64,000 nt of DNA from Sulfitobacter marinus (lineage in GTDB: Bacteria; Pseudomonadota; Alphaproteobacteria; Rhodobacterales; Rhodobacteraceae). The translations under genes were made by a program, and so were the position numbers. Positions 1 to 8,255 of the stretch are shown piece after piece. The first letter of the stretch is position 1. Every line of letters begins with the position of its first letter. The stretch covers positions 434,001 through 498,000 of the forward strand of contig NZ_FPAJ01000001.1 in NCBI RefSeq assembly GCF_900116285.1, read 5' to 3'. The notes beneath the pieces are model-generated. The model did not search any database and was not told the origin of the DNA. It worked only from the letters and a program-made list of their open reading frames with translations.

Positions 1-73
1 GATCAGCATGCAGTCGGCGGGGGAATTGGTCTTTACCCCCGATGTGGTCGTTGACCCGGGCACCGGGGCATAG
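1..73 (+). CDS. GTA major tail (tail tube) protein gp9, C-terminal end only
   Basis: An open frame enters from the left edge (reading from base 2) and stops at TAG 71-73. It encodes only the last 23 residues, ending in VVDPGTGA. It lies 4 bases before the gp10 start and is followed by the full canonical RcGTA tail order. That makes it the end of gp9, the TP901-1-type major tail tube protein (Rcc01691 in R. capsulatus). The identification rests on position rather than on sequence similarity, since too little of the protein is visible. Confidence 0.7.
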   Translation, partial: ISMQSAGELVFTPDVVVDPGTGA

Positions 74-77
74 GCGC

Positions 78-392
78 ATGGCAAATCCGTGGAGGGGGGA
101 TGTCGCGCTTGTCGTTGACGGGCAACGCCATGTGGCGCGTCTGACGCTGGGGGCCTTGGCCGAGTTGGAGGATACGCTGGAAGAGCCGTCCTTGATGGCG
201 CTGGTCGAGCGGTTTGAAAGCAACCGTTTCTCAAGCCGCGACGTATTGCGTCTGTTGGTGGCGGGCTTGCGCGGAGGCGGGGTCGAGACGTCCGAAGACG
301 CCTTGGGACAGGCGCAGATTGACGGTGGCCCCATGGGCGCTGCTAAAGCCGCCGCTGAGCTGTTGGCCCGTGCGTTTGTGGTGCCTGCGTGA
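78..392 (+). CDS. GTA gp10, tail assembly chaperone-like protein
   Basis: A 104-residue protein starting MANPWRGDVALVVDG, the second gene of the visible gene transfer agent tail operon. The family (GTA-gp10, Pfam Phage_TAC_11) has a small N-terminal beta-rich part (LVVDGQRHVARLTLGALAELEDTL) followed by helices. It is thought to act as a tail tube assembly chaperone. I chose the ATG at 78 instead of an upstream in-frame GTG/ATG (42), because 42 would overlap the gp9 reading frame and the family starts at the MxNP region. The stop overlaps the next start by four bases (GTGA), indicating translational coupling. Confidence 0.85.
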   Translation: MANPWRGDVALVVDGQRHVARLTLGALAELEDTLEEPSLMALVERFESNRFSSRDVLRLLVAGLRGGGVETSEDALGQAQIDGGPMGAAKAAAELLARAFVVPA

Positions 393-598
393 CAGGCCCG
401 AAGGGTCTTGATTGGCCTGCCATGATGCGGGCCGGTCTTAAGGAGTTGGGGCTGACGCCTGCTGATTTCTGGGCGCTGACTCCGGCAGAGTTGCAGCTGA
501 TGCTGGGCACGGCGGGGGCGCAAACGCCGTTACTAAGCGATGGATTGTCGGCGTTGATGGCCGCCTATCCCGACACATCGGAAGGGAACGAAAAATGA
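389..598 (+). CDS. GTA gp10.1, small tail assembly chaperone (DUF2376 family)
   Basis: A 69-residue protein that begins at a GTG overlapping the gp10 stop codon (GTGA). Residues 8-50, around LDWPAMMRAGLKELGLTPAD and FWALTPAEL, match the short helical family of GTA/phage tail assembly chaperones (Phage_TAC_6, formerly DUF2376; Rcc01693-like). In long-tailed phages the two small genes before the tape measure are chaperones that coat it before tube polymerisation. The same role is inferred here from position. Its end overlaps the tape-measure start (ATGA). Confidence 0.85.
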   Translation: MTGPKGLDWPAMMRAGLKELGLTPADFWALTPAELQLMLGTAGAQTPLLSDGLSALMAAYPDTSEGNEK

Positions 599-1251
599 CA
601 GATAATGGGTTTGAGGGTCTTGAGGACGGGGCCGAGAGGCTGAACACCACATTGGCAGAGACCAGCAGCTTGGTCTCTGGCTTTGATGGCGAATTGCGCC
701 GGATGCGCACGGCGATCGCCGGAACAGGCAGGGATGTTGCCACGCTGGAAAAGGGGCTGAGCCGGGGTCTGCGCCGCGCCTTTGATGGGATCGCGTTTGA
801 TGGGATGAAACTGTCCGATGCGCTGTCCACCGTCGCGCGTTCTATGGCCGACACGACTTATAACGCGGCGATCAAACCGGTTTCCGATCACGTCGGCGGG
901 ATGATCAGCCAAGGCGTCGGGTCGCTTGTTCAGGGTATTTTGCCATTTGCCAATGGCGCACCGTTTTCCCAAGGCAAGGTTATGCCCTTTGCCCAAGGCG
1001 GCATCGTGAGCAGCGCGACAGCGTTCGGAATGCGCGGCGGCATGGGCGTGATGGGAGAGGCGGGGCCAGAAGCCATCATGCCGCTGGCGCGTGGCCCTGA
1101 CGGGAAGCTGGGGGTGAAGGGCAGCGGCGGCGGAGGCACAACCGTGGTTATGAATATCTCGACCCCGGATGTGCAGGGTTTTCAACGCAGCCAAAGCCAG
1201 GTTGCAGCACAGATGTCGCGGGCGCTGAGCAGCGGCAACCGCAACCGGTAA
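595..1251 (+). CDS. GTA gp11, short tail tape-measure protein
   Basis: A 218-residue protein starting MTDNGFEGLEDGAERLN, matching the RcGTA gp11 family in size. The N-terminal half is helical. Around residues 95-130 there is a hydrophobic Gly-rich stretch (VGGMISQGVGSLVQGILPF), followed by the phage-like motif GGIVSSATAFGMRGGMGVMGEAGPEAI around 135-165. That motif recurs at the end of tape-measure proteins. A tape measure this short fits the very short tail of GTA particles. The ATG at 595 overlaps the upstream TGA, continuing the coupled operon. A good ribosome binding site follows the gene, before gp12. Confidence 0.9.
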   Translation: MTDNGFEGLEDGAERLNTTLAETSSLVSGFDGELRRMRTAIAGTGRDVATLEKGLSRGLRRAFDGIAFDGMKLSDALSTVARSMADTTYNAAIKPVSDHVGGMISQGVGSLVQGILPFANGAPFSQGKVMPFAQGGIVSSATAFGMRGGMGVMGEAGPEAIMPLARGPDGKLGVKGSGGGGTTVVMNISTPDVQGFQRSQSQVAAQMSRALSSGNRNR

Positions 1252-1263
1252 AGGAGCGCCGAC

Positions 1264-1896
1264 ATGAATTTCCATGATGTTCAATTTCCACCTTCCCTCA
1301 GCTTTGGGTCCGTTGGTGGCCCGCAGCGGCGGACGGATGTTGTCACGCTCGCAAACGGGTTCGAGGAACGCAATACGCCATGGTCGCATTCGCGGCGGGT
1401 GTATGATGCGGGGCTTGGCATGCGGTCAATTGACGATTTGCAGGCGCTGACGGGGTTTTTCGAGGCGCGGTTTGGTCAGATGTACGGCTTTCGTTGGAAG
1501 GATTGGTCTGATTTCAAATCGTGCCGCTCTGCCCTTGAGGTTGCCTTTGACGATCAGGTGCTTGGGTTTGGCGACGGCGTTCAAACCGATTTCCAGCTGG
1601 TGAAAATTTACGAGTCCGGTGATCACAGCTATTTGCGCCCCATTGCCAAGCCGGTGCAGGGAACCGTGCGTGTTGGTATTGAACAAGACGAGCTGCAAGA
1701 GGGGATCGATTACGAGATCGACACCACCACCGGAATCGTCCGTTTCGACAACGCACCCGGCAGTGAACTGGTCGTGTCGGCGGGTTTTGAATTCGATGTT
1801 CCGGTACGTTTTGACACGGATCGCATCCTGGTGAGCGTCGCCAGTTTTCAGGCCGGACAAGTACCCAATGTCCCAGTGATCGAGGTGCGTGGCTGA
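1264..1896 (+). CDS. GTA gp12, distal tail protein (DUF2460)
   Basis: A 210-residue protein beginning MNFHDVQFPPSLSFGSVGGP, the conserved start of the DUF2460 family. It corresponds to the RcGTA distal tail protein Rcc01695, which forms the ring between tail tube and baseplate hub. Conserved features seen are the ERNTPWSHSRRVYDAG segment (residues 39-54) and FEARFGQMYGFRWKDWSDFKS (61-81). The start has a strong AAGGAG site 8-9 bases upstream. The stop overlaps the next ATG by one base, so gp12 and gp13 are probably translated together. Confidence 0.92.
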   Translation: MNFHDVQFPPSLSFGSVGGPQRRTDVVTLANGFEERNTPWSHSRRVYDAGLGMRSIDDLQALTGFFEARFGQMYGFRWKDWSDFKSCRSALEVAFDDQVLGFGDGVQTDFQLVKIYESGDHSYLRPIAKPVQGTVRVGIEQDELQEGIDYEIDTTTGIVRFDNAPGSELVVSAGFEFDVPVRFDTDRILVSVASFQAGQVPNVPVIEVRG

Positions 1897-2783
1897 TGTT
1901 TGAATTTAATGCAGAGCTGGATGCCCATCTGAAATCCGGCATGACTTCACTTTGTCATGCATGGTCGATCCGCAGGCGCGACGGGATTGTGCTTGGATTC
2001 ACCGATCACGACCGGACTTTGTCCTTTGAGGGGGTAACGTACAACGCTGACAGTGGCCTCAGCGCGCGGGCTCTGTCGCAAAGCACGGGGCTGTCGATCG
2101 ATAACACCGAAGCCATGGGCGCACTGACCCATTGGGCGATCCGCGAAGATGAAATTGAACAGGGCCGTTATGACGAGGCCGAGGTGACGTGCTGGCTGGT
2201 GAACTGGGCCGATGTCTCGCAGCGTACCGTATTGTTTGGCGGCAGCATCGGGGAAATGCAGCGGTCAGCCGGGGCGTTTCGGGCCGAGTTGCGCGGGTTG
2301 ACCGAGGCGTTGAACCGCCCCTTGGGCCGGATCTATCAAAAGCCCTGCAGCGCGGTTCTGGGGGATACCAATTGCGCGTTTAATCTGGACACCCCCGGAT
2401 ATACTGCGCTGGTCGCTGTAGACTATAGCGAAGAGGGACGGATCTTTCGCTGGGACAGCTTGCATGGGTATGTTGATGGATGGTTCGCGCGGGGACGGTT
2501 TGAAGTTCTGGACGGGCCTGCTGCCGGTTTGTGGGGAATGATCAAGTATGACCGCCCGCTAGATAATCAACGCGAGATCGAGTTGTGGGAGCCTATTCGC
2601 GGTGCCGTGACTACCGGAACGCAGGTGCGGATGTTTGCGGGGTGCGACAAGCGGATGGAGACATGCCGTTTCAAGTTCACAAACATGCTCAATTTCCAGG
2701 GTTTTCCCGACATCCCTAATGAGGATTGGGTGATGGCTGTGCCCAAGCAGTCGGGCTCGAACACCGGTGGATCCCTGCGATGA
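1896..2783 (+). CDS. GTA gp13, baseplate hub protein (DUF2163)
   Basis: A 295-residue protein with an N-terminal DUF2163 domain (roughly residues 10-165) and a C-terminal BR0599-like domain (about 190-280). It matches the RcGTA hub protein Rcc01696. Four cysteines occur as two spaced pairs, PCSAVLGDTNC (about 151-161) and GCDKRMETC (about 248-256), consistent with the conserved Cys-rich metal-binding fold of this family. Metal binding itself is inference. The start codon shares a base with the gp12 stop, and the end overlaps gp14 (ATGA). Confidence 0.9.
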   Translation: MFEFNAELDAHLKSGMTSLCHAWSIRRRDGIVLGFTDHDRTLSFEGVTYNADSGLSARALSQSTGLSIDNTEAMGALTHWAIREDEIEQGRYDEAEVTCWLVNWADVSQRTVLFGGSIGEMQRSAGAFRAELRGLTEALNRPLGRIYQKPCSAVLGDTNCAFNLDTPGYTALVAVDYSEEGRIFRWDSLHGYVDGWFARGRFEVLDGPAAGLWGMIKYDRPLDNQREIELWEPIRGAVTTGTQVRMFAGCDKRMETCRFKFTNMLNFQGFPDIPNEDWVMAVPKQSGSNTGGSLR

Positions 2784-3226
2784 CCGAATTTCAGGATCAG
2801 ATCGTGACGGCCGCGCGCGGTTGGATTGGAACGCCTTATGTTCATCAAGGCGCTGTCAAAAATGCAGGCTGCGATTGTCTGGGTTTGCTGCGGGGGGTGT
2901 GGCGCGAGGTTCTAGGCCCTGAGCCTGAAGTGGTTCCTGCCTATTCGATGGACTGGTCCGAACCGCAAGGGGACGAACGTTTGTGGCGGGCCGCCCTTCG
3001 GCATCTTGAGCCGAAAGAACTGAGCGACGAAGCGGCGGGCGACGTGCTGCTGTTTCGGATGCGCGGCGGCGCTGTTGCAAAACATCTGGGGCTGGCCGCA
3101 GGGCTGGGGCCGGATGCCACGTTTGTTCACGCCTATAGCGGTCATGGCGTGACCGAAAGTCCGCTCAGTGCGCCTTGGCGGCGCAGGATTGTGGCACGAT
3201 TTGCATTTCCGACGGAGGCGAACTGA
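2780..3226 (+). CDS. GTA gp14, NlpC/P60-type tail peptidase
   Basis: A 148-residue cysteine peptidase of the NlpC/P60 superfamily (Rcc01697-like), expected to cut cell-wall peptides when the particle delivers DNA. The predicted catalytic cysteine lies in NAGCDCLGLLRGVW (residues about 27-40). The catalytic histidine is probably in AKHLGLAAGLG (about 95-105). I chose the ATG at 2780, which overlaps the gp13 stop. An upstream in-frame ATG at 2726 would lie inside gp13. The stop TGA shares a base with the gp15 start. Confidence 0.9.
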   Translation: MTEFQDQIVTAARGWIGTPYVHQGAVKNAGCDCLGLLRGVWREVLGPEPEVVPAYSMDWSEPQGDERLWRAALRHLEPKELSDEAAGDVLLFRMRGGAVAKHLGLAAGLGPDATFVHAYSGHGVTESPLSAPWRRRIVARFAFPTEAN

Positions 3227-6200
3227 TGGCGACGATATTACTTTCAGCAGCGGGTGCGGCGGTTGGCGGCTCAATCGGGGGCACGGTTGCTGGGTTGTCC
3301 TCGGTCGCGGTGGGCCGGGCCGTCGGCGCGACATTGGGCCGGATTATCGATCAACGCTTGCTGGGCGAGGGTGCACAAGCGGTTGAAACCGGCAAGGTGG
3401 ACCGGTTTCGTTTGACGAACGCCGGGGAGGGTGCTGCGGTAACCGAGCTATATGGCCGTATGCGGCTTGGTGGCCAGGTTATCTGGGCGTCAGATTTTGC
3501 CGAAACGACGACGGTGACCCGCAGCGGTGGTGGTGGAGGCAAAGGCGCACCAAAGAAACCGGAAACGACAACGACCGAGTACAGTTACTCGGTGAGTCTT
3601 GCCGTGGCTCTGTGCGAAGGCGAGATTACTGGGGTTCATCGTATATGGGCCAACGGAGAGGAAGTTGCTCCGAGTGATCTGAACATCCGTGTCTATCGTG
3701 GCACATCTGATCAATTGCCTGATCCAACAATTGCCGCTGTTGAGGGCGCTGATCGCGTCCCGGCATATCGTGGAACAGCCTATGTTGTGTTCGATAACCT
3801 GCCGCTTGGTCAGTTTGACAACCGCGTGCCGCAGTTTTCGTTCGAGGTCACGCGCCCTGAGGAAGTCGGATCACCGGAAGCTGCGCAAAGTGTGACACAT
3901 AATGTGCGCGGCGTGGCTTTGATCCCGGGCACGGGCGAATATGCGCTGGCCACGACGCCGGTGCATTACAAGCAAGGGGCAGGCGCAAGGTGGAGCGCCA
4001 ATGTATCGACCCCATCGGGCAAGACCAATTTTCTGACATCGCTTGAAAACCTGCGTACCGATTTGCCTAAGCTTGAGGCCGCATCGCTGGTTGTGTCCTG
4101 GTTTGGCAGCGATCTGCGCTGCGGTGAGTGCGCCGTCCGGCCCAAGGTTGAAAGCGCCACGATTGAGGGTGAAAATATGCCGTGGCGCGTCTCGTCGCTG
4201 CCGCGCAGTGGGGCGCAGGTGATCGTGCAACAGCACGGTAGGCCGATATATGGCGGCACGCCTGACGACCGCTCGGTGATTGAGGCCATTCACGCGATGA
4301 ATGCGGCTGGCAAGGCCGTTTTATTCTACCCGTTCATTCTGATGGACCAACTGGCTGGCAATACCTTGCCAGACCCCTATAGCGATGCGCATAGCCAGCC
4401 TGTATTGCCGTGGCGTGGGCGGATCACCTTGTCCAAGGCACCGGGGCAAAACGGCAGCCCTGATGGTACCGCGACCGCCGATGCGCAGGTTGCAGCCTTT
4501 TTTGGCACAGTGACTGCGGCGCATTTTCACGTGTCGGGCGGGCAGGTTAGCTATTCCGGGCCTGATGAATGGTCGCTTTCACGTTTTATCCTGCATTACG
4601 CGGCCTTATGCGCCGCCGCTGGTGGCGTCGATGGATTTTGCATTGGGACCGAGATGCGTGGGCTGACCCAAATTCGGGGCGCAGGAGGGATGTTTACGGC
4701 TGTGCAGCGTTTCCGCGCCCTCGCAGCCGAGGCGCGTGCCTTGCTTGGGGCTGGCACCAATATCAGCTATGCAGCTGATTGGTCAGAGTATTTTGGCTAT
4801 CAGCCGCAAGATGGCAGCGGTGATCGGTATTTTCACCTTGATCCACTTTGGGCTGATCCCAATATCGATTTTATCGGCATCGACAACTACATGCCGTTAT
4901 CTGACTGGCGCGAGGGTCATGACCATCTCGACGCGCAGCAGTGGGATGCGATCTATAATATTGATTATCTCACGTCCAATGTTGAAGGGGGCGAGGGCTA
5001 TGACTGGTATTACCATTCAGACGAAGCCCGCGCTGCGCAGATCCGAACGCCGATCACAGATGGGCAGGAAAACGAACCGTGGATCTATCGCTATAAGGAC
5101 ATTCGCAACTGGTGGTCGAACCCGCATCACGAACGCATCGGTGGCACGCGCGCCGCGAACCCAACCGCTTGGGTGCCTGAGTCAAAACCGATTTGGTTCA
5201 CTGAATATGGCTGCGCCGCGATTGATGGTGCGACGAACCAGCCGAACAAATTTCTGGATTTGAAAAGCTCGGAAAGCCGTTTGCCGTATCATTCCACAGG
5301 CGCCCGGGACGAGTTTATCCAAGTGCAATATTTGCGCGCTTTTACCAACCATTGGGGGAACCCTGCGCATAATCCGATCTCGGCTGAGTATGGGGGGCCG
5401 ATGATTGATATGTCGCGCGCGTTCGTTTGGGCCTGGGACGCGCGCCCCTATCCATTCTTTCCAAACAATCGCGGGCTGTGGAGTGATGGGCAAAACTATG
5501 CGCGGGGGCATTGGCTGAATGGACGCACGTCGTCGCAACCCTTGTCTGCGGTTGTTGCCCAGATATGCCGCCGCGCCGGATTGACGGCTTTTGATACTTC
5601 CGCACTTTATGGCGTTGTGCGGGGCTATGTCGTTGATCAGGTCAACGATGCACGGGCAAGCTTGCAACCGCTGATGCTGCGGTATGGGTTTGATGCTGTT
5701 GAACGTGGCGGCGTCTTGCAATTTGTGATGCGTAACGGCTTGGACCCTGTGCGTCTGGACACCACACAGCTGGTTGACAGTGGCGAGGTGAACGGCGGGC
5801 TCGAGCAGATCCGTGAATCGCAAGCCGAAATCGCTGGCCGCGTGCGGCTGCGTTTTGTTCAGGCGGACGGAAATTTCGACAACATCGCCGAGGAAGCCGT
5901 GTTGGCGCAAGATGCCACCCACGCTGTGGCTGCGTCTGAGTTCAACATGGCACTGACCCGTGCTGAAGGACGGCAAGCCATCGAACGTTGGCTTGCAGAG
6001 GCGCGGATCTCGCGGGAAACTGTGCGGCTGGCGTTGCCGCCTTCGATGCTGGCCGTCGGCGCGGGAGACATAATTGAATTGCCCTCGGAAGGGGAAGAGA
6101 CGAGCGGACTTTACCGCATTGACCGGGTGGAGCTGGGCGACTTGCAAGTGGTCGAGGCCGTTCGCATTGAGCCGTCAGTTTATGCGCCCGCGCCCTTTGA

Positions 6201-7164
6201 AGATGAACTGGCGACGCTCAAACCCTTTTTCGCGCCTGTTCCGGTGTCCGCAGTGTTTATGGACCTGCCGCTGCTGCGTGGGGACGAGGTGCCGCATGCG
6301 CCCTATATCGCGACGACGGCGCAGCCTTGGCCGGGCAGCGTGGCAGTCTATAGTGCCGCCACGGACGAGAATTACCATTTGAATAAAGTGCTGCCGACCC
6401 GCGCCATCATGGGGGTGACGGAAACGGATTTGCCCTCTGCAAGGCCGGGTGTGTTTGATCGCGGCGGGGCTTTGCAGGTGCGTCTGACCAGCGGTACCCT
6501 GGAAAGAGTTGAGGAGTCCGCGCTGCTTGGCGGGGCCAATCTGGCGGCGATTGGTGACGGCACTGCCGACAAGTGGGAGGTGTTTCAATTCAGCGAGGCA
6601 GAGCTGGTAGCCCCGAACACCTATTTGCTGAAAAACCGGCTACGCGGACAGGCGGGTTCGGATGCGCTAATGCCGCCGGTATGGCCCGTTGGTTCAAAAT
6701 TCGTTTTGCTGAACGGCGTTCCCTCGCAATTGGCGCTCAGCCCCAACTTGCGGCGTATCACGCAGCATTACCGGATCGGACCGGCGCAGCGCGGCTATGA
6801 TGATCCGTCTTATATTCATCGCATAGAAGCATTTAATGGCAATGGGTTGCGCCCGCTCAGCCCCTGTCATTTGCGCGCCACAGCTGTGACTGGCGGCACC
6901 GATCTGACGTGGATCCGGCGCACCAGAGTTGACGGGGACCGGTGGGAAAACATCGAGGTACCTCTTGGCGAAGAGACCGAGCAATATCTGGTGCGCGTTT
7001 TGCTGAACGGTCAAACCCTGCGCGAGACCTATACGTATGTTCCCAATTGGCAATATACGGATGCGATGCGCTCTGCTGACGGTGTGACGGGGCAGGTTCT
7101 GATGTCTGTTGCCCAAATCTCGGCCAGTTACGGCGTGGGGCCTGCGGGATATGTGACCGTGTAA
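3226..7164 (+). CDS. GTA gp15, host-specificity 'megatron' tail protein
   Basis: A 1312-residue protein equivalent to RcGTA Rcc01698, the large tail-tip protein implicated in recipient recognition and DNA passage. The first ~45 residues are a hydrophobic Gly-rich helix (MATILLSAAGAAVGGSIGGT). A TIM-barrel-like domain lies around residues 420-720, including YAADWSEYFGYQP and FIGIDNYMPLSDW. A phage-tail-3 type domain follows at about 780-945, then a C-terminal beta-rich region. Whether the barrel is enzymatically active cannot be judged by eye. The start at 3226 has a GGAGG site just upstream (3214-3218) and overlaps the gp14 stop. It is the last gene of the tail operon. Confidence 0.92.
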   Translation: MATILLSAAGAAVGGSIGGTVAGLSSVAVGRAVGATLGRIIDQRLLGEGAQAVETGKVDRFRLTNAGEGAAVTELYGRMRLGGQVIWASDFAETTTVTRSGGGGGKGAPKKPETTTTEYSYSVSLAVALCEGEITGVHRIWANGEEVAPSDLNIRVYRGTSDQLPDPTIAAVEGADRVPAYRGTAYVVFDNLPLGQFDNRVPQFSFEVTRPEEVGSPEAAQSVTHNVRGVALIPGTGEYALATTPVHYKQGAGARWSANVSTPSGKTNFLTSLENLRTDLPKLEAASLVVSWFGSDLRCGECAVRPKVESATIEGENMPWRVSSLPRSGAQVIVQQHGRPIYGGTPDDRSVIEAIHAMNAAGKAVLFYPFILMDQLAGNTLPDPYSDAHSQPVLPWRGRITLSKAPGQNGSPDGTATADAQVAAFFGTVTAAHFHVSGGQVSYSGPDEWSLSRFILHYAALCAAAGGVDGFCIGTEMRGLTQIRGAGGMFTAVQRFRALAAEARALLGAGTNISYAADWSEYFGYQPQDGSGDRYFHLDPLWADPNIDFIGIDNYMPLSDWREGHDHLDAQQWDAIYNIDYLTSNVEGGEGYDWYYHSDEARAAQIRTPITDGQENEPWIYRYKDIRNWWSNPHHERIGGTRAANPTAWVPESKPIWFTEYGCAAIDGATNQPNKFLDLKSSESRLPYHSTGARDEFIQVQYLRAFTNHWGNPAHNPISAEYGGPMIDMSRAFVWAWDARPYPFFPNNRGLWSDGQNYARGHWLNGRTSSQPLSAVVAQICRRAGLTAFDTSALYGVVRGYVVDQVNDARASLQPLMLRYGFDAVERGGVLQFVMRNGLDPVRLDTTQLVDSGEVNGGLEQIRESQAEIAGRVRLRFVQADGNFDNIAEEAVLAQDATHAVAASEFNMALTRAEGRQAIERWLAEARISRETVRLALPPSMLAVGAGDIIELPSEGEETSGLYRIDRVELGDLQVVEAVRIEPSVYAPAPFEDELATLKPFFAPVPVSAVFMDLPLLRGDEVPHAPYIATTAQPWPGSVAVYSAATDENYHLNKVLPTRAIMGVTETDLPSARPGVFDRGGALQVRLTSGTLERVEESALLGGANLAAIGDGTADKWEVFQFSEAELVAPNTYLLKNRLRGQAGSDALMPPVWPVGSKFVLLNGVPSQLALSPNLRRITQHYRIGPAQRGYDDPSYIHRIEAFNGNGLRPLSPCHLRATAVTGGTDLTWIRRTRVDGDRWENIEVPLGEETEQYLVRVLLNGQTLRETYTYVPNWQYTDAMRSADGVTGQVLMSVAQISASYGVGPAGYVTV

Positions 7165-7230
7165 GCGACATTCCGGCAACCCTGATCCCTTTCATCAAAG
7201 ATATTGATGCGAAGGATCAAGGCTTTGCGT

Positions 7231-7258
7231 TTGGCACTTTGCATTGAATTGATATATT
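7231..7258 (+). promoter_or_regulatory. Probable cysE promoter
   Basis: TTGGCA at 7231-7236 and TATATT at 7253-7258 are separated by 16 bases and end 24 bases before the cysE ATG. This fits a sigma-70-type promoter in the 118-base gap after the GTA operon. The call comes from inspection of consensus boxes only. Confidence 0.4.
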
Positions 7259-7282
7259 GTCGGTGCAAAGAAGGATATTGTC

Positions 7283-8095
7283 ATGGCAGAGCCCCGCAGA
7301 AATATTGCATCAGTTGACCCGGTTTGGGATCAAATTCTGACCGAAGCGCAGCAGGCTGTTTTGGATGAGCCGCTGATTGGCGGCTTTGTCCATGCCTGTA
7401 TCCTGCACCACAAATCCATCGAAAAGGCATTGTCCTACAGAGTCGCGGCAAAGCTGGCATCGAATGAAATGTCGATGATGGTGGTACGTGAAATGGTGGA
7501 AGAAGCGTATAGTAATGACGCATCCTTGATCAAAGCCGCACGCGCGGATCTGGTGGCGATTTATGAACGTGACCCCGCCTGCCATCGTTTGCTTCAGCCG
7601 ATTTTATACTTCAAGGGCTATCAGGCGGTTCAAGCCTACCGTGTGGGGCATTATCTGTGGACGAAGGGGCAATATGATCTGGCCTATTTCGTTCAGATGC
7701 GGGTCAGTGAGATTTTCGGCGTTGATATTCACCCGGCGGCCAAGATCGGCAAAGGCATCATGATCGACCATGCCCATTCTGTGGTGATCGGTGAAACGGC
7801 TGTAGTGGGTGACAATGTGTCAATGCTGCATTCGGTGACCCTTGGTGGGACCGGTAAGGAAGAGCAGGACCGCCACCCCAAGATTGAAGATGGTGTGCTG
7901 ATTGGTGCCGGGGCCAAGGTGCTGGGCAATATCACCGTCGGTCATTGCAGCCGGATCGCTGCGGGGTCTGTCGTGCTGGAGGCCGTACCGCCTTGCAAAA
8001 CCGTTGCTGGTATTCCCGCGCGTGTCGTGGGCGAGGCGGGCTGCGAACAGCCTTCGGTCCTGATGGATCACATGTTGGGGCCGCAAGGCGAGTAA
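7283..8095 (+). CDS. cysE: Serine O-acetyltransferase
   Basis: A 270-residue enzyme that acetylates L-serine with acetyl-CoA to give O-acetylserine, the carbon skeleton for cysteine. The N-terminal helical domain (residues 1-150) contains the family signature LIKAARADLVAIYERDPAC. The C-terminal left-handed beta-helix carries hexapeptide repeats (about 155-245). GVDIHPAA and MIDHAHSVVIGE supply the conserved Asp and His of the active site, and the size is close to E. coli CysE (273). It stands alone after the GTA cluster with its own promoter and terminator. The sulfide-producing genes are 50 kb away, at 58380-62509. Confidence 0.96.
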   Translation: MAEPRRNIASVDPVWDQILTEAQQAVLDEPLIGGFVHACILHHKSIEKALSYRVAAKLASNEMSMMVVREMVEEAYSNDASLIKAARADLVAIYERDPACHRLLQPILYFKGYQAVQAYRVGHYLWTKGQYDLAYFVQMRVSEIFGVDIHPAAKIGKGIMIDHAHSVVIGETAVVGDNVSMLHSVTLGGTGKEEQDRHPKIEDGVLIGAGAKVLGNITVGHCSRIAAGSVVLEAVPPCKTVAGIPARVVGEAGCEQPSVLMDHMLGPQGE

Positions 8096-8124
8096 GATTT
8101 CAATATAGGTTTTGAAAAAATGGA

Positions 8125-8152
8125 AAAGCCGGGATCATACGATCCCGGCTTT
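8125..8152 (+). terminator. Rho-independent terminator after cysE
   Basis: A perfect 12-bp stem, AAAGCCGGGATC / GATCCCGGCTTT, encloses the 4-base loop ATAC and is followed by TTTGTTCTGTT. It begins 30 bases after the cysE stop. It could also serve the opposite strand, whose pdhC stop is at 8256. Confidence 0.85.
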
Positions 8153-8199
8153 GTTCTGTTCTATAGACGAGGACTGTATGCCCCGGTTTGATGTCCGGA

Positions 8200-8253
8200 A
8201 AGGGGGCTTCTGCCCACCAAGACCCCCCGAGGATTTTAGTCCATTTGGAAGGG
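8200..8253 (+). repeat. Divergent copy of a dispersed intergenic repeat
   Basis: G-rich arm AGGGGGCTTCTGCCC followed by ACCCCCCGAGGATTTTAG and a TTTGGAA tail. It has the same build as the copies at 31597-31660, 36451-36514 and 52632-52687: a G/C hairpin, then CCCC(C)GAGnnTT, then a short A/T tail. It is clearly more diverged. It lies between the cysE terminator and the pdhC stop and fills the only otherwise featureless stretch there. Confidence 0.45.
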
Positions 8254-8255
8254 GA

